Part shown: one piece after another, positions 34,372 to 41,683 of the stretch
Numbering within the stretch: position 1 is the stretch's first letter
Layout of the letters: every line of letters starts with the position of its first letter
NCBI RefSeq assembly: GCF_040147005.1
Contig: NZ_JAMSHO010000001.1
Coordinates: forward strand, 2,666,001-2,730,000
Source: Halomonas sp. H10-9-1
GTDB lineage: Bacteria > Pseudomonadota > Gammaproteobacteria > Pseudomonadales > Halomonadaceae
Reading direction: 5' to 3'
DNA: 64,000 bases
Position numbers and translations under genes: made by a program
The notes under the pieces: model-generated
Databases searched by the model: none
Told to the model about the DNA's origin: nothing
What the model saw: the letters and a program-made list of their open reading frames with translations, nothing else

Positions 34372-34712
34372 GCTGCGGTCCAGTCGGGGGAATGGAGGGG
34401 CCGTGAGGCGTCGGCGTCCTGTCGCTCGCATGCCCAGCGGGCATCCGCCAGGGGCGTGTCGCCCACGGCAGGCGGCGAAGAGGCTGTGAGTCACGAGTGG
34501 GGCGGCGCGCAGGGGCACCCGAGTCATCATGATGATGTCGCGCGATGTCGCCTCGAAGACGGCGGCATCGCCGAGGGCATTAAGAGGAGTGCGCTAGGGC
34601 GGTGTGACCAGCCCTGCCAGGAGAGTCATCATGTCATGTCTATTCCCTTGCTCGACATCGAGGCGACACCGGCGACGGGGCCATGGGGTGCGTGCGACAG
34701 GAGCGCGGCATT
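34372..34712. other. Gene-free interval upstream of the SulP operon
   Basis: A 341-base stretch between the DMT transporter gene and SulP. It must hold the SulP promoter, but no convincing -35/-10 pair, palindrome or small gene was found. Confidence 0.5.
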
Positions 34713-35633
34713 CTAGCAGGGCTCGTGCTGCACTGCACCCAGCGCCCGCTGGCGACGCTCGACATGCCGGTCCACCAGCCCCTTGGCCAGCAAGCTGCCG
34801 AGCACCAGGGCGCCGCCGGCGAAGGCCGCCGTCGTCGGGCGCTCGCCGAGCAGCCACCACACCCAGAGCGTGCCGACCACCACCTCCAGCAACATCAGTA
34901 GCCCCACCTCTGCGGCAGGCAGGTAGAGGGGGCCGCGCTGGAGCAGGGTGAAGCCCAGCGGCAGCAGTCCCAGGCAGAGCAGCAGCAGCCACGCCAGGGT
35001 GGTGCCGGAGGGCAGCGCGATACCGGGGCCGGCCAGGCCATAGAGCGTTGCGGTGGCCGCCACGATCACCCCCGCCAGGGTGAGCATGGGGCTCATGTCG
35101 ACCCCCGGACGAGTGCGACAGAGCGTGAAGTTGGCCGCCATCGCCGTGGCGGCGAGCAGCGCAAAGGCGTTGCCTTGCCAGGAACCCGCCCCGGCATCGT
35201 CCATGGCGATCAGCGCGATGCCGACCAGGCAGGCGAAGATCGCCAGCCAGGTACGCCGGGGCAGGCGCTCATTCAGGCACAGCCGTGAGAGCAGTGCGGC
35301 GATCAGCGGCGCCCCGGCCAGGATCATCAACACGTTGCCGCCGCGGGTGTACTGGTTGCCCAGCACGAAGCCGAAGGTGGAGAGGCTGAAGAGCAGCGCC
35401 ACGCCGATGCCGGTCCAGCCGCAGCGCCGGTAGGCCGCGAGCGCCCCGCGCCCGTGGCGGGCGACGGCGATGGCGATGAAGCCGAGTGCCGTGAGCAGCC
35501 CACGCCAGATCAGGATCTCGGCGTCGGGCAGGCCAATCACCTTGATCAGCAAGGCGTCGGGGGAAATGATCAGGGCACCGCCGCCGGTCATCAGCAGGCC
35601 CTGCTGGCGGTACGAGAGGGAAGCGGGGCTCAA
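34713..35633 (-). CDS. EamA-family DMT transporter
   Basis: A 306-residue inner-membrane protein with ten predicted helices in two EamA repeats (about 12-145 and 155-290), the layout of drug/metabolite transporters that export amino acids or small metabolites. Substrate unknown. The basic, polar tail after about 288 (VDRHVERRQR) is cytosolic. It stands alone, separated from the slipin-nfeD pair by a hairpin. Confidence 0.85.
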   Translation of the reverse strand: MSPASLSYRQQGLLMTGGGALIISPDALLIKVIGLPDAEILIWRGLLTALGFIAIAVARHGRGALAAYRRCGWTGIGVALLFSLSTFGFVLGNQYTRGGNVLMILAGAPLIAALLSRLCLNERLPRRTWLAIFACLVGIALIAMDDAGAGSWQGNAFALLAATAMAANFTLCRTRPGVDMSPMLTLAGVIVAATATLYGLAGPGIALPSGTTLAWLLLLCLGLLPLGFTLLQRGPLYLPAAEVGLLMLLEVVVGTLWVWWLLGERPTTAAFAGGALVLGSLLAKGLVDRHVERRQRALGAVQHEPC

Positions 35634-35665
35634 GGCAACCTCGATATCGCGATGGGCCCCTCAGC

Positions 35666-35691
35666 ATGCCACGGCCAGTTGGCCGTGGCAT
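35666..35691. terminator. Hairpin between slipin and the DMT gene
   Basis: Twelve-base perfect arms (35666-35677 and 35680-35691) eight bases after the slipin stop. No T tract, so a weak terminator or mRNA end. Confidence 0.5.
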
Positions 35692-35698
35692 CAGGAGA

Positions 35699-36502
35699 TC
35701 AGGAGGCGCCGCCCTCCTCCGGCCCCTGATTGCCCGTGCGCGCCTGGGCGGCCGGGGAGGCCTTGAGATGGCGGAAGGCCTCCATGATGTCCATGGGCAG
35801 CGGGAAGACGATGGTCGAGGCGTTCTTGTTGCTCATGTCGCTCATGGTCTGCAGGTAGCGCAACTGCAGCGCCGCCGAGTTCTCGGCCATGACGTTGGCC
35901 GCCTCCACCAGCTTGCGGGAGGCCTGCAGCTCACCCTCGGCATGGATCACCTTGGCGCGCCGCTCGCGCTCCGCCTCGGCCTGGCGGGCGATGGCACGGA
36001 TCATGCTCTCGTCGAGGTCGACATGCTTGATCTCGACGTTGGCGACCTTGATGCCCCAGTTTTCAGCGGAACTGTCGATGATCTCCTGGATATCATCGTT
36101 GAGCTTGTCGCGCTCGGAGAGCATCTCGTCGAGGTCGTGCTTGCCGAGCACCGAACGCAGGGTGGTCTGGGCCAACTGGCTGGTGGCCTGGGTGAAGTTC
36201 TCCACCTGGATGATCGCCTTCTCGGGGTCCACCACCCGGAAGTAAAGCACCGCGTTGACCTTGACGGTGACGTTGTCCCGCGAGATCACGTCCTGCTCGG
36301 GCACGTCCATGGTCACCACCCGCAGGTCGACCACCTCCATCTTCTGGATGCCGGGGATGATGATGATCAGCCCAGGCCCCTTCACCGACTGGAAGCGCCC
36401 GAGGAAGAACACCACCCCGCGCCTGTACTCCGGCAGGATGCGGATCGAGGCTGCCAGCAGCATCACCAACAGCACGACGGGGACGAGATAGGAAATCAAC
36501 AT
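35699..36502 (-). CDS. Slipin (SPFH/stomatin-like) membrane protein
   Basis: A 267-residue membrane-anchored protein. One hydrophobic hairpin (about 3-22), then the SPFH/PHB domain (about 20-185) with [18 protein letters not shown] and [16 protein letters not shown], and a helical tail rich in Glu and Arg for oligomer formation. Slipins cooperate with NfeD proteases or membrane-ordering partners; nfeD lies 54 bases upstream in the same direction. The ATG at 36502 is chosen over a GTG at 36511 because AAGGAG is correctly spaced only for it. Confidence 0.88.
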   Translation of the reverse strand: MLISYLVPVVLLVMLLAASIRILPEYRRGVVFFLGRFQSVKGPGLIIIIPGIQKMEVVDLRVVTMDVPEQDVISRDNVTVKVNAVLYFRVVDPEKAIIQVENFTQATSQLAQTTLRSVLGKHDLDEMLSERDKLNDDIQEIIDSSAENWGIKVANVEIKHVDLDESMIRAIARQAEAERERRAKVIHAEGELQASRKLVEAANVMAENSAALQLRYLQTMSDMSNKNASTIVFPLPMDIMEAFRHLKASPAAQARTGNQGPEEGGAS

Positions 36503-36556
36503 GGTTGCCACTCCTTGATCGATCGGGAGACGGCGGCTGCCGTCTCCCCGCTTGCC

Positions 36557-38041
36557 TTACCCGGATGACGCCAGCGGCGCCACTTCCAGGGTCAGGCCGT
36601 CCACCGCGACAACCCGCACCGCCTGGTTCCGGGCCACCGGCTCGTCGCTGCGGGCGTTCCAGCGCTCGCCCATCAGGCGCACGTGGCCACTGCCGGTGAA
36701 GTCCTCCAGCGCCACCGCCGCGTGGCCGATCAGTTCTTCCTGCCCGGTGCGGGCACGCCGACGGCGCAGGCCAGTGAAGCGCAGCATGACCCATAGCATC
36801 AGCGCCGAGGCGATCAGCGCCACCCCGCCGATCAGTGGCAACGAGAGTCTCAGGTTCTCCGCGTCCATCAGTATCACCGATCCGATCACGAAGGCGGCAA
36901 TGCCGCCGATACCGAGGATGCCGAAGCTGGGCATCAGCGCCTCGCCCACGATCAGCGCCAGCCCCACCAGGATCAGCGCCAGCCCCGCATAGTTCACCGA
37001 CAGCACCTGGAAGGCAAACAGCGCCAGCAGCAGGCAGATGATGCCGATGGTACCCGGCACCAGGCTGCCCGGGTTGGAGAGCTCGAAGATCAGCCCGTAG
37101 AAGCCGATGATCATCAGGAAATAGGCGACGTTGGGGTCGGTGATCACCGCCAGCAGTTGGGTGCGCCAGTCGGGATCGAAGCGTTCGATGGCCAGCCCCG
37201 CGGTGGACAGGCTGCGCTCGCCGTCGTCCATCACCACCGTGCGCCCGTCGATCCGGGCGAGCAGTTCATCGAGGTCGCGGGCCACCACATCGATGACGTT
37301 CTCCTCGAGTGCCTCCTCGGCGGTAAGGTTGACCGCCTCGCGTACCGCCGCCTCGGCCCAGTCGGCGTTGCGGCCGTGACGCTCGGCCAGGCTGCGGATG
37401 TAGGCCACGGCGTCCTCGAGCACCTTGCGCTCCATGGCGGTCTCGCCGCGGCGCCTGGCCGGCGCCTGATCGGCCTGCTCCTCCGCCGGGGCCGCCTCGC
37501 CCTCGCCCGCCGGGTCGTCGCCATCCTCGCTGCCCGCCTCCTGTGTCTCGGGTTCGGGGTCGGCGTCACCCAGCCCCGGCAGCCCGCCGCCTCCGCCCAG
37601 CTGCACCGGGGTGGCCGAGCCGAGGTGGGTGGCCGGCGCCATGGCGGCGACATGGCTGGCGTAGAGCAGGTAGGTGCCGGCGCTGGCCGCCCGGGCACCG
37701 GCCGGCATGACGTGGATCGCCACCGGCACCGCGGAGGCGAGCATATCGCGGATCATGTCGCGCATGGCGGCGTCCAGGCCACCTGGGGTATCCATCTCTA
37801 CTACCACCAGCTCCGCCTCCGCCTCGGCGGCACGCGCCAGGCCGCGGCGAAAGTAGTCGGCGGTAGCGGGGCCGATGGCGCCCTCCAGGTGCATCACCAG
37901 CGCACTGCGTGACTCGCCCTGCTGGGCCTGCACCGCGGCCTGGCCCGCCAGCATCAACACGCCCAACGCCAGGCAGGCGAGGCTGAACAGCAGCAGGCGG
38001 TGCCCGGTGAGGGCGCTACGACTTGGCATCATGATGGTCAT
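36557..38041 (-). CDS. nfeD: NfeD-type membrane serine protease
   Basis: A 494-residue protein: signal or anchor helix (about 15-35), ClpP-like protease domain (about 45-290), four to five membrane helices (about 305-420), and a C-terminal OB-fold NfeD domain (about 430-490). The catalytic Ser lies in ARAASAGTYLLYAS, and Lys may be missing or replaced in the acidic insert at 155-205, which is a low-complexity loop of Glu, Pro and Ala. Long NfeD proteins cleave slipin near its C-terminus. Start fixed by GGGGAG eight bases before the first of three close ATGs. Confidence 0.88.
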   Translation of the reverse strand: MTIMMPSRSALTGHRLLLFSLACLALGVLMLAGQAAVQAQQGESRSALVMHLEGAIGPATADYFRRGLARAAEAEAELVVVEMDTPGGLDAAMRDMIRDMLASAVPVAIHVMPAGARAASAGTYLLYASHVAAMAPATHLGSATPVQLGGGGGLPGLGDADPEPETQEAGSEDGDDPAGEGEAAPAEEQADQAPARRRGETAMERKVLEDAVAYIRSLAERHGRNADWAEAAVREAVNLTAEEALEENVIDVVARDLDELLARIDGRTVVMDDGERSLSTAGLAIERFDPDWRTQLLAVITDPNVAYFLMIIGFYGLIFELSNPGSLVPGTIGIICLLLALFAFQVLSVNYAGLALILVGLALIVGEALMPSFGILGIGGIAAFVIGSVILMDAENLRLSLPLIGGVALIASALMLWVMLRFTGLRRRRARTGQEELIGHAAVALEDFTGSGHVRLMGERWNARSDEPVARNQAVRVVAVDGLTLEVAPLASSG

Positions 38042-38134
38042 CCCTGCGGCTCCCCTCGACGAGTGGGGGTCTCCTGACGTGAGAGTCCCGGCGCGCCGCC
38101 GGGTTCAGTGCGCGATGCACCGGCTGGCTACTCT

Positions 38135-38173
38135 CTTGCCCTGCCCACTTGCCCTGCCCACTTGCCCTGCCCA
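38135..38173. repeat. Three perfect 13-bp tandem repeats
   Basis: CTTGCCCTGCCCA occurs three times head to tail without a mismatch, in the spacer between nfeD and doeD. Only this cluster was noticed in the window. Confidence 0.9.
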
Positions 38174-38177
38174 CACA

Positions 38178-38209
38178 GAGGCCCCGCGAGCGTGAGCTCG
38201 CGGGGCCTC
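38178..38209. terminator. Hairpin between the doe cluster and nfeD
   Basis: Fourteen-base perfect arms around a GTGA loop, directly after the 13-bp repeats. A further small hairpin with a TTCG tetraloop on the minus strand (38316-38301) lies nearer to doeD. Either may end the doe transcript. Confidence 0.55.
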
Positions 38210-38333
38210 GTGTTTCCCTACCGTGCCAGCCGAGCCGCTCGACCAGGACGTCGAGGTCGGTGGCGGTGAGGTCGCCGCGGGATAGGCCCGCGGCGATGAG
38301 GCGGCCCGAAGGCCGCGTGGGGTGAGCGCCGGA

Positions 38334-39761
38334 TCAGGCGACAGGTGCGGCCACCGCCTTGAGGGCGCCCTCGCGCACCAGCTCGTCGGTGACGCGATCC
38401 ACGGCGCGGCGGGCGCGGGCGACGATCTCGTCGACCTGGTCGCGGGTGGCGATCAGCGGCGGCGCGAAGCCGAGGATGTCGCCCTGGGGCATGGCGCGGG
38501 CGATCAGGTTCTCGTCGAGAGCCGCGGCGGAGATGCGCGGGCCCACCTTGAGCGCCGGGTCGAAGTGTGCGCGTTTCTCCGGGTTGGCGGAGAACTCCAG
38601 CGCCGCCAGCATGCCCACCCCACGCACGTCGCCGACGATGGGATGGTCGCCGAAGGCGTCGGCCATGGCCTGCTGCAGGTAGGCGCCGGTATCGCGCGAG
38701 TTCTCGGTCAGCCGCTCGCGCTCGATGATCTCGAGATTGGCCAGCGCCGCGGCACAGCCCAGGGCGTGTCCGGAGTAGGTCCAGCCGTGGCCGATGGGGC
38801 CATGCTCGCCGGTGCCCTGCTCCAGCACCTGCCACACGCGGTCACCGACGATGACCCCGGAGAGCGGCTGATAGGCGCTGGTCAGGCCCTTGGCCACGGT
38901 CATCAGGTCGGGCCGGATGGCGTAGTGGTGGCTGCCGAAGTCGGCGCCGATACGCCCGAAGCCGCACACCACCTCGTCGGCGATCAACAGCACGTCGTAC
39001 TTGGTGAGCACCGCCTGGATCGCCTCCCAGTAGCCTTCCGGGGGCGGCACGATGCCGCCGGTACCCAGCACCGGCTCGCCGATGAAGGCGGCCACGGTCT
39101 CCGGGCCCTCGGCCAGGATCATCGCCTCGAGCCTGGCGGCACAGTGAGCCGAGAACTCGCGCTCGCTCATGCCCTCCAGCTCGGCGGCACGCTGGTAGTA
39201 GAACGGCGCCTCGGTGTGCAGGATACCCTCGATGGGCAGGTCGAACTGGTCGTGGAACGCCTTGAGACCGGTGAGCGAGCCGGTGGCCAGGCCCGAGCCG
39301 TGGTAGCCGCGCATGCGCGAGATCACTTTCTTCTTCTGCGGGCGACCGAGCACGTTGTTGTAGTAGCGCACGAGCTTGAGCTGGGTCTCGTTGGCGTCAC
39401 TGCCACCCAGGCCGTAATAGACCTTGGACATGCCGGGCCCGGCGAGCTCGATGATCTTCTCGGAGAGGGCGATCTGCGGCTCGTTGGAGTGGCCCACGTA
39501 GGTGTGGTAGTAGGAGAGCTCCAGGGCCTGCTGGTAGATGGCCTCCGCCACCTCGGTGCGCCCATAGCCGATGTTGACGCAGTACAGGCCTGCGAAGCCG
39601 TCGATGAACTCGCGGCCATCCTTGTCGCGGATGGTGATGCCCTGACCGCCGGTGATCACGCGGCCCGGGGCGTCGCCGTGGGCGAAATCGCGCAGGTGGC
39701 TGGAGGCGTGGAAGGTGACCTTGCGGTCGCGGTCGATCAGGTCCTGGTGCTGCTGGCTCAT
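38334..39761 (-). CDS. doeD: DoeD, diaminobutyrate transaminase
   Basis: A 475-residue class III PLP aminotransferase. It carries YYGLGGSDANETQ, DEVVCGFGRIG and the PLP lysine in TVAKGLTSAYQPLS. In Halomonas elongata DoeD converts L-2,4-diaminobutyrate to aspartate semialdehyde, which DoeC oxidises to aspartate. The frame runs 24 codons further upstream, but MSQQHQD is preferred as family-like start. It lies 213 bases after doeC; the spacer carries an inverted pair of REP-like elements. Related beta-alanine transaminases look alike, so the name rests on context. Confidence 0.88.
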   Translation of the reverse strand: MSQQHQDLIDRDRKVTFHASSHLRDFAHGDAPGRVITGGQGITIRDKDGREFIDGFAGLYCVNIGYGRTEVAEAIYQQALELSYYHTYVGHSNEPQIALSEKIIELAGPGMSKVYYGLGGSDANETQLKLVRYYNNVLGRPQKKKVISRMRGYHGSGLATGSLTGLKAFHDQFDLPIEGILHTEAPFYYQRAAELEGMSEREFSAHCAARLEAMILAEGPETVAAFIGEPVLGTGGIVPPPEGYWEAIQAVLTKYDVLLIADEVVCGFGRIGADFGSHHYAIRPDLMTVAKGLTSAYQPLSGVIVGDRVWQVLEQGTGEHGPIGHGWTYSGHALGCAAALANLEIIERERLTENSRDTGAYLQQAMADAFGDHPIVGDVRGVGMLAALEFSANPEKRAHFDPALKVGPRISAAALDENLIARAMPQGDILGFAPPLIATRDQVDEIVARARRAVDRVTDELVREGALKAVAAPVA

Positions 39762-39847
39762 ATCGTTCTCTCTGTTAGCAAGACTCCCCGGCATCCCGCC
39801 GGGGAGAAGGTACAACGAATCGGTTACAAACAACGGTGACTATCGCT

Positions 39848-39880
39848 GTAGGAGGGAGGCTCCGCCTCGCGACTGGCGCC
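39848..39880 (+). repeat. REP-like element, left copy
   Basis: Begins GTAGGAGG, contains a short hairpin GAGGCTCCGCCTC, and runs through CGCGAC to GGCGCC. The layout resembles Pseudomonas REP sequences (GTAGGAGCGGGC...CCCGCGA). Confidence 0.6.
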
Positions 39881-39932
39881 GCAGGCGCCCTGATGCACCC
39901 TCCGGCGCAGGAGGCACTGCCAGGCGCCTATC

Positions 39933-39964
39933 GGCGCCGTCGCCCGGGGAACCCGGCCTCCTAC
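39933..39964 (-). repeat. REP-like element, inverted right copy
   Basis: Read on the minus strand it starts GTAGGAGG, has a GCCGGGTTCCCCGGG hairpin and ends CGACGGCGCC. With the left copy it forms an inverted pair 52 bases apart, between doeC and doeD. Confidence 0.6.
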
Positions 39965-39974
39965 CGTATTACTC

Positions 39975-41474
39975 TCAGCTGCCGGAGACGGAGCCCAGGG
40001 CACCCAGGCAGTAGTACTTGGTCTCCAGGTACTCGTCGATGCCGGTGATGCCGCCCTCGCGGCCCAGGCCCGACTGCTTGACGCCGCCGAAGGGTACCGG
40101 GGGACCGGTCATCTTCACCGAGTTGACGCTGACCATGCCGTACTCCAGGGCCCGCAGCAGCTTCCAGATGCGGCGGATATCGTGGGTGTAGAGGTAGGCC
40201 GCCAGGCCGTACTCGGTGTCGTTGGCCATCTCGATGACCTGGTCGTCGTCGGCGTAGGCGGTGATCCCGGCCACCGGCGCGAAGCTCTCCTCGTGCCAGA
40301 TCTTCATGTCACGGGTCACCCCGGTCAACAGGGTGGGCATGAAGAAGTTCTCGCCCGGCGCCTGGCGCTGGTCGCCGGCCACCAGGGTCGCACCCTTCGC
40401 GATGGCATCATCGACGATGGCCGCGGCCTTCTCCACTGCCTGGCGGTGGATCAGCGGGCCCAGGTCGATCTCGCTGTCCAGGCCATTGCCCACGGTCAGC
40501 GCCGCCATGCGCTCGGCGAAGTGTTCGACGAAGGCGTCATGGATCGACTCGTGGACCAGGATGCGGTCCGCGGCGAGGCAGTCCTGGCCGGCGGTCTGGA
40601 ACTTGGCCGCCACCGCGGCGAAGGCCGCCTCCCGGGGATCCATATCCGGGCCGACGATAAAGGGGGCGTTGCCACCCAGCTCCAGCGAGACGCGCTTGAC
40701 GGTGTTGGCGCTCTGCTCCAGCAGCAGCCGGCCGACCCGGGTGGAGCCGGTGAAGGAGAGCGCCTTGACGCGATCCTCGGCACACAGGATCTTCGACACC
40801 TCGGCGGGCTCGCCCAGCACCACATTGAAGACCCCGGCGGGGATCCCGGCGCGCTCGGCGAGCTCGGCCAGCGCCAGCGCCGAGAACGGGGTCTCGCCGG
40901 CGGGCTTGACGATCACCGGGCAGCCGGCGGCCATGGCGGCGGCGGCCTTGCGGGTGATCATCGCCAGCGGGAAGTTCCACGGGGTGATCAGCGCGGCGAT
41001 GCCCACCGGCTCCTTGATGGTACCCAGGGCGGCGTTGGGGATGTGGCTGGGGATGGTCTCGCCGAAGGTCCGCTTGCCCTCCTCGGCGAACCAGCGCACG
41101 AAGCTGGCGCCATACTCCACCTCGCCGCGGGCGTCGGGCAGCGGCTTGCCCTGCTCCAGGGTCATGATGGTGGCCAGGTCCTCGCGGTTGGCCTGCAGCA
41201 GGTCGTACCAGGCCAGCAGGCGCTCGCAGCGCTCGTCGGCACGCAGGGCGCGCCAGTGCACGAAGGCGGCCTCGGCGGCGTCCACGGCGGCACGAATCTG
41301 GTCCGCCTCGAGCCACGGGATATGCCCGATCACCTCGCCGGTGGCGGGATCGATCACGGCCTCCTCGCGGCCACCGTCGCCGTGGGTCCACTTGCCGTCG
41401 ACATAGGCGTACTGACGGAACAGACGCGGATCGTCGAGCATGGTGGACAGCGTCCTGGACAGCTTCATGTTCAT
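39975..41474 (-). CDS. doeC: DoeC, aspartate-semialdehyde dehydrogenase (succinate-semialdehyde dehydrogenase family)
   Basis: A 499-residue NAD(P)-dependent aldehyde dehydrogenase. The glycine loop SFTGSTRVG, general-base Glu in LELGGNAP, and nucleophile Cys in TAGQDCLAADR are intact. By position among doe genes it oxidises aspartate beta-semialdehyde to aspartate at the end of ectoine catabolism; the sequence also resembles GabD. It follows the large decarboxylase gene after 209 bases with a possible attenuating hairpin, so it may have its own promoter. Confidence 0.88.
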   Translation of the reverse strand: MNMKLSRTLSTMLDDPRLFRQYAYVDGKWTHGDGGREEAVIDPATGEVIGHIPWLEADQIRAAVDAAEAAFVHWRALRADERCERLLAWYDLLQANREDLATIMTLEQGKPLPDARGEVEYGASFVRWFAEEGKRTFGETIPSHIPNAALGTIKEPVGIAALITPWNFPLAMITRKAAAAMAAGCPVIVKPAGETPFSALALAELAERAGIPAGVFNVVLGEPAEVSKILCAEDRVKALSFTGSTRVGRLLLEQSANTVKRVSLELGGNAPFIVGPDMDPREAAFAAVAAKFQTAGQDCLAADRILVHESIHDAFVEHFAERMAALTVGNGLDSEIDLGPLIHRQAVEKAAAIVDDAIAKGATLVAGDQRQAPGENFFMPTLLTGVTRDMKIWHEESFAPVAGITAYADDDQVIEMANDTEYGLAAYLYTHDIRRIWKLLRALEYGMVSVNSVKMTGPPVPFGGVKQSGLGREGGITGIDEYLETKYYCLGALGSVSGS

Positions 41475-41600
41475 GCGGCACCTCCCCTGAGCACTGGCCG
41501 GATTGACGTGGTGGGCCAGTACGAAAGAAACGGGCGAGCCGCCTGCGGGCGGCTCGATGAGGACATGGTAGGGGAGATGGCGCGGCGGGAGTTTTCGTTA

Positions 41601-41639
41601 GCCGACGAGGCGAATGGGCTTTTTTTCGTCCTCGTCGGC
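41601..41639 (-). terminator. Hairpin after the decarboxylase gene
   Basis: Ten-base arms (41601-41610 and 41630-41639) around a 19-base loop that contains seven As on the minus strand. A smaller hairpin lies at 41536-41555. Possible partial terminator between the cassette and doeC. Confidence 0.4.
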
Positions 41640-41683
41640 GTGACGCGAAGTTTTTCTGTGGCCCTCGCGCCTGGCAGGGCGGG

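Noticed and set aside
38218..38333. Possible protein remnant after doeD on the minus strand, reading LIAAGLSRGDLTATDLDVL
   Set aside because: The stretch looks protein-like but is only about 30 codons, has no start or ribosome site, and matches no family I can name; chance in GC-rich DNA is as likely.
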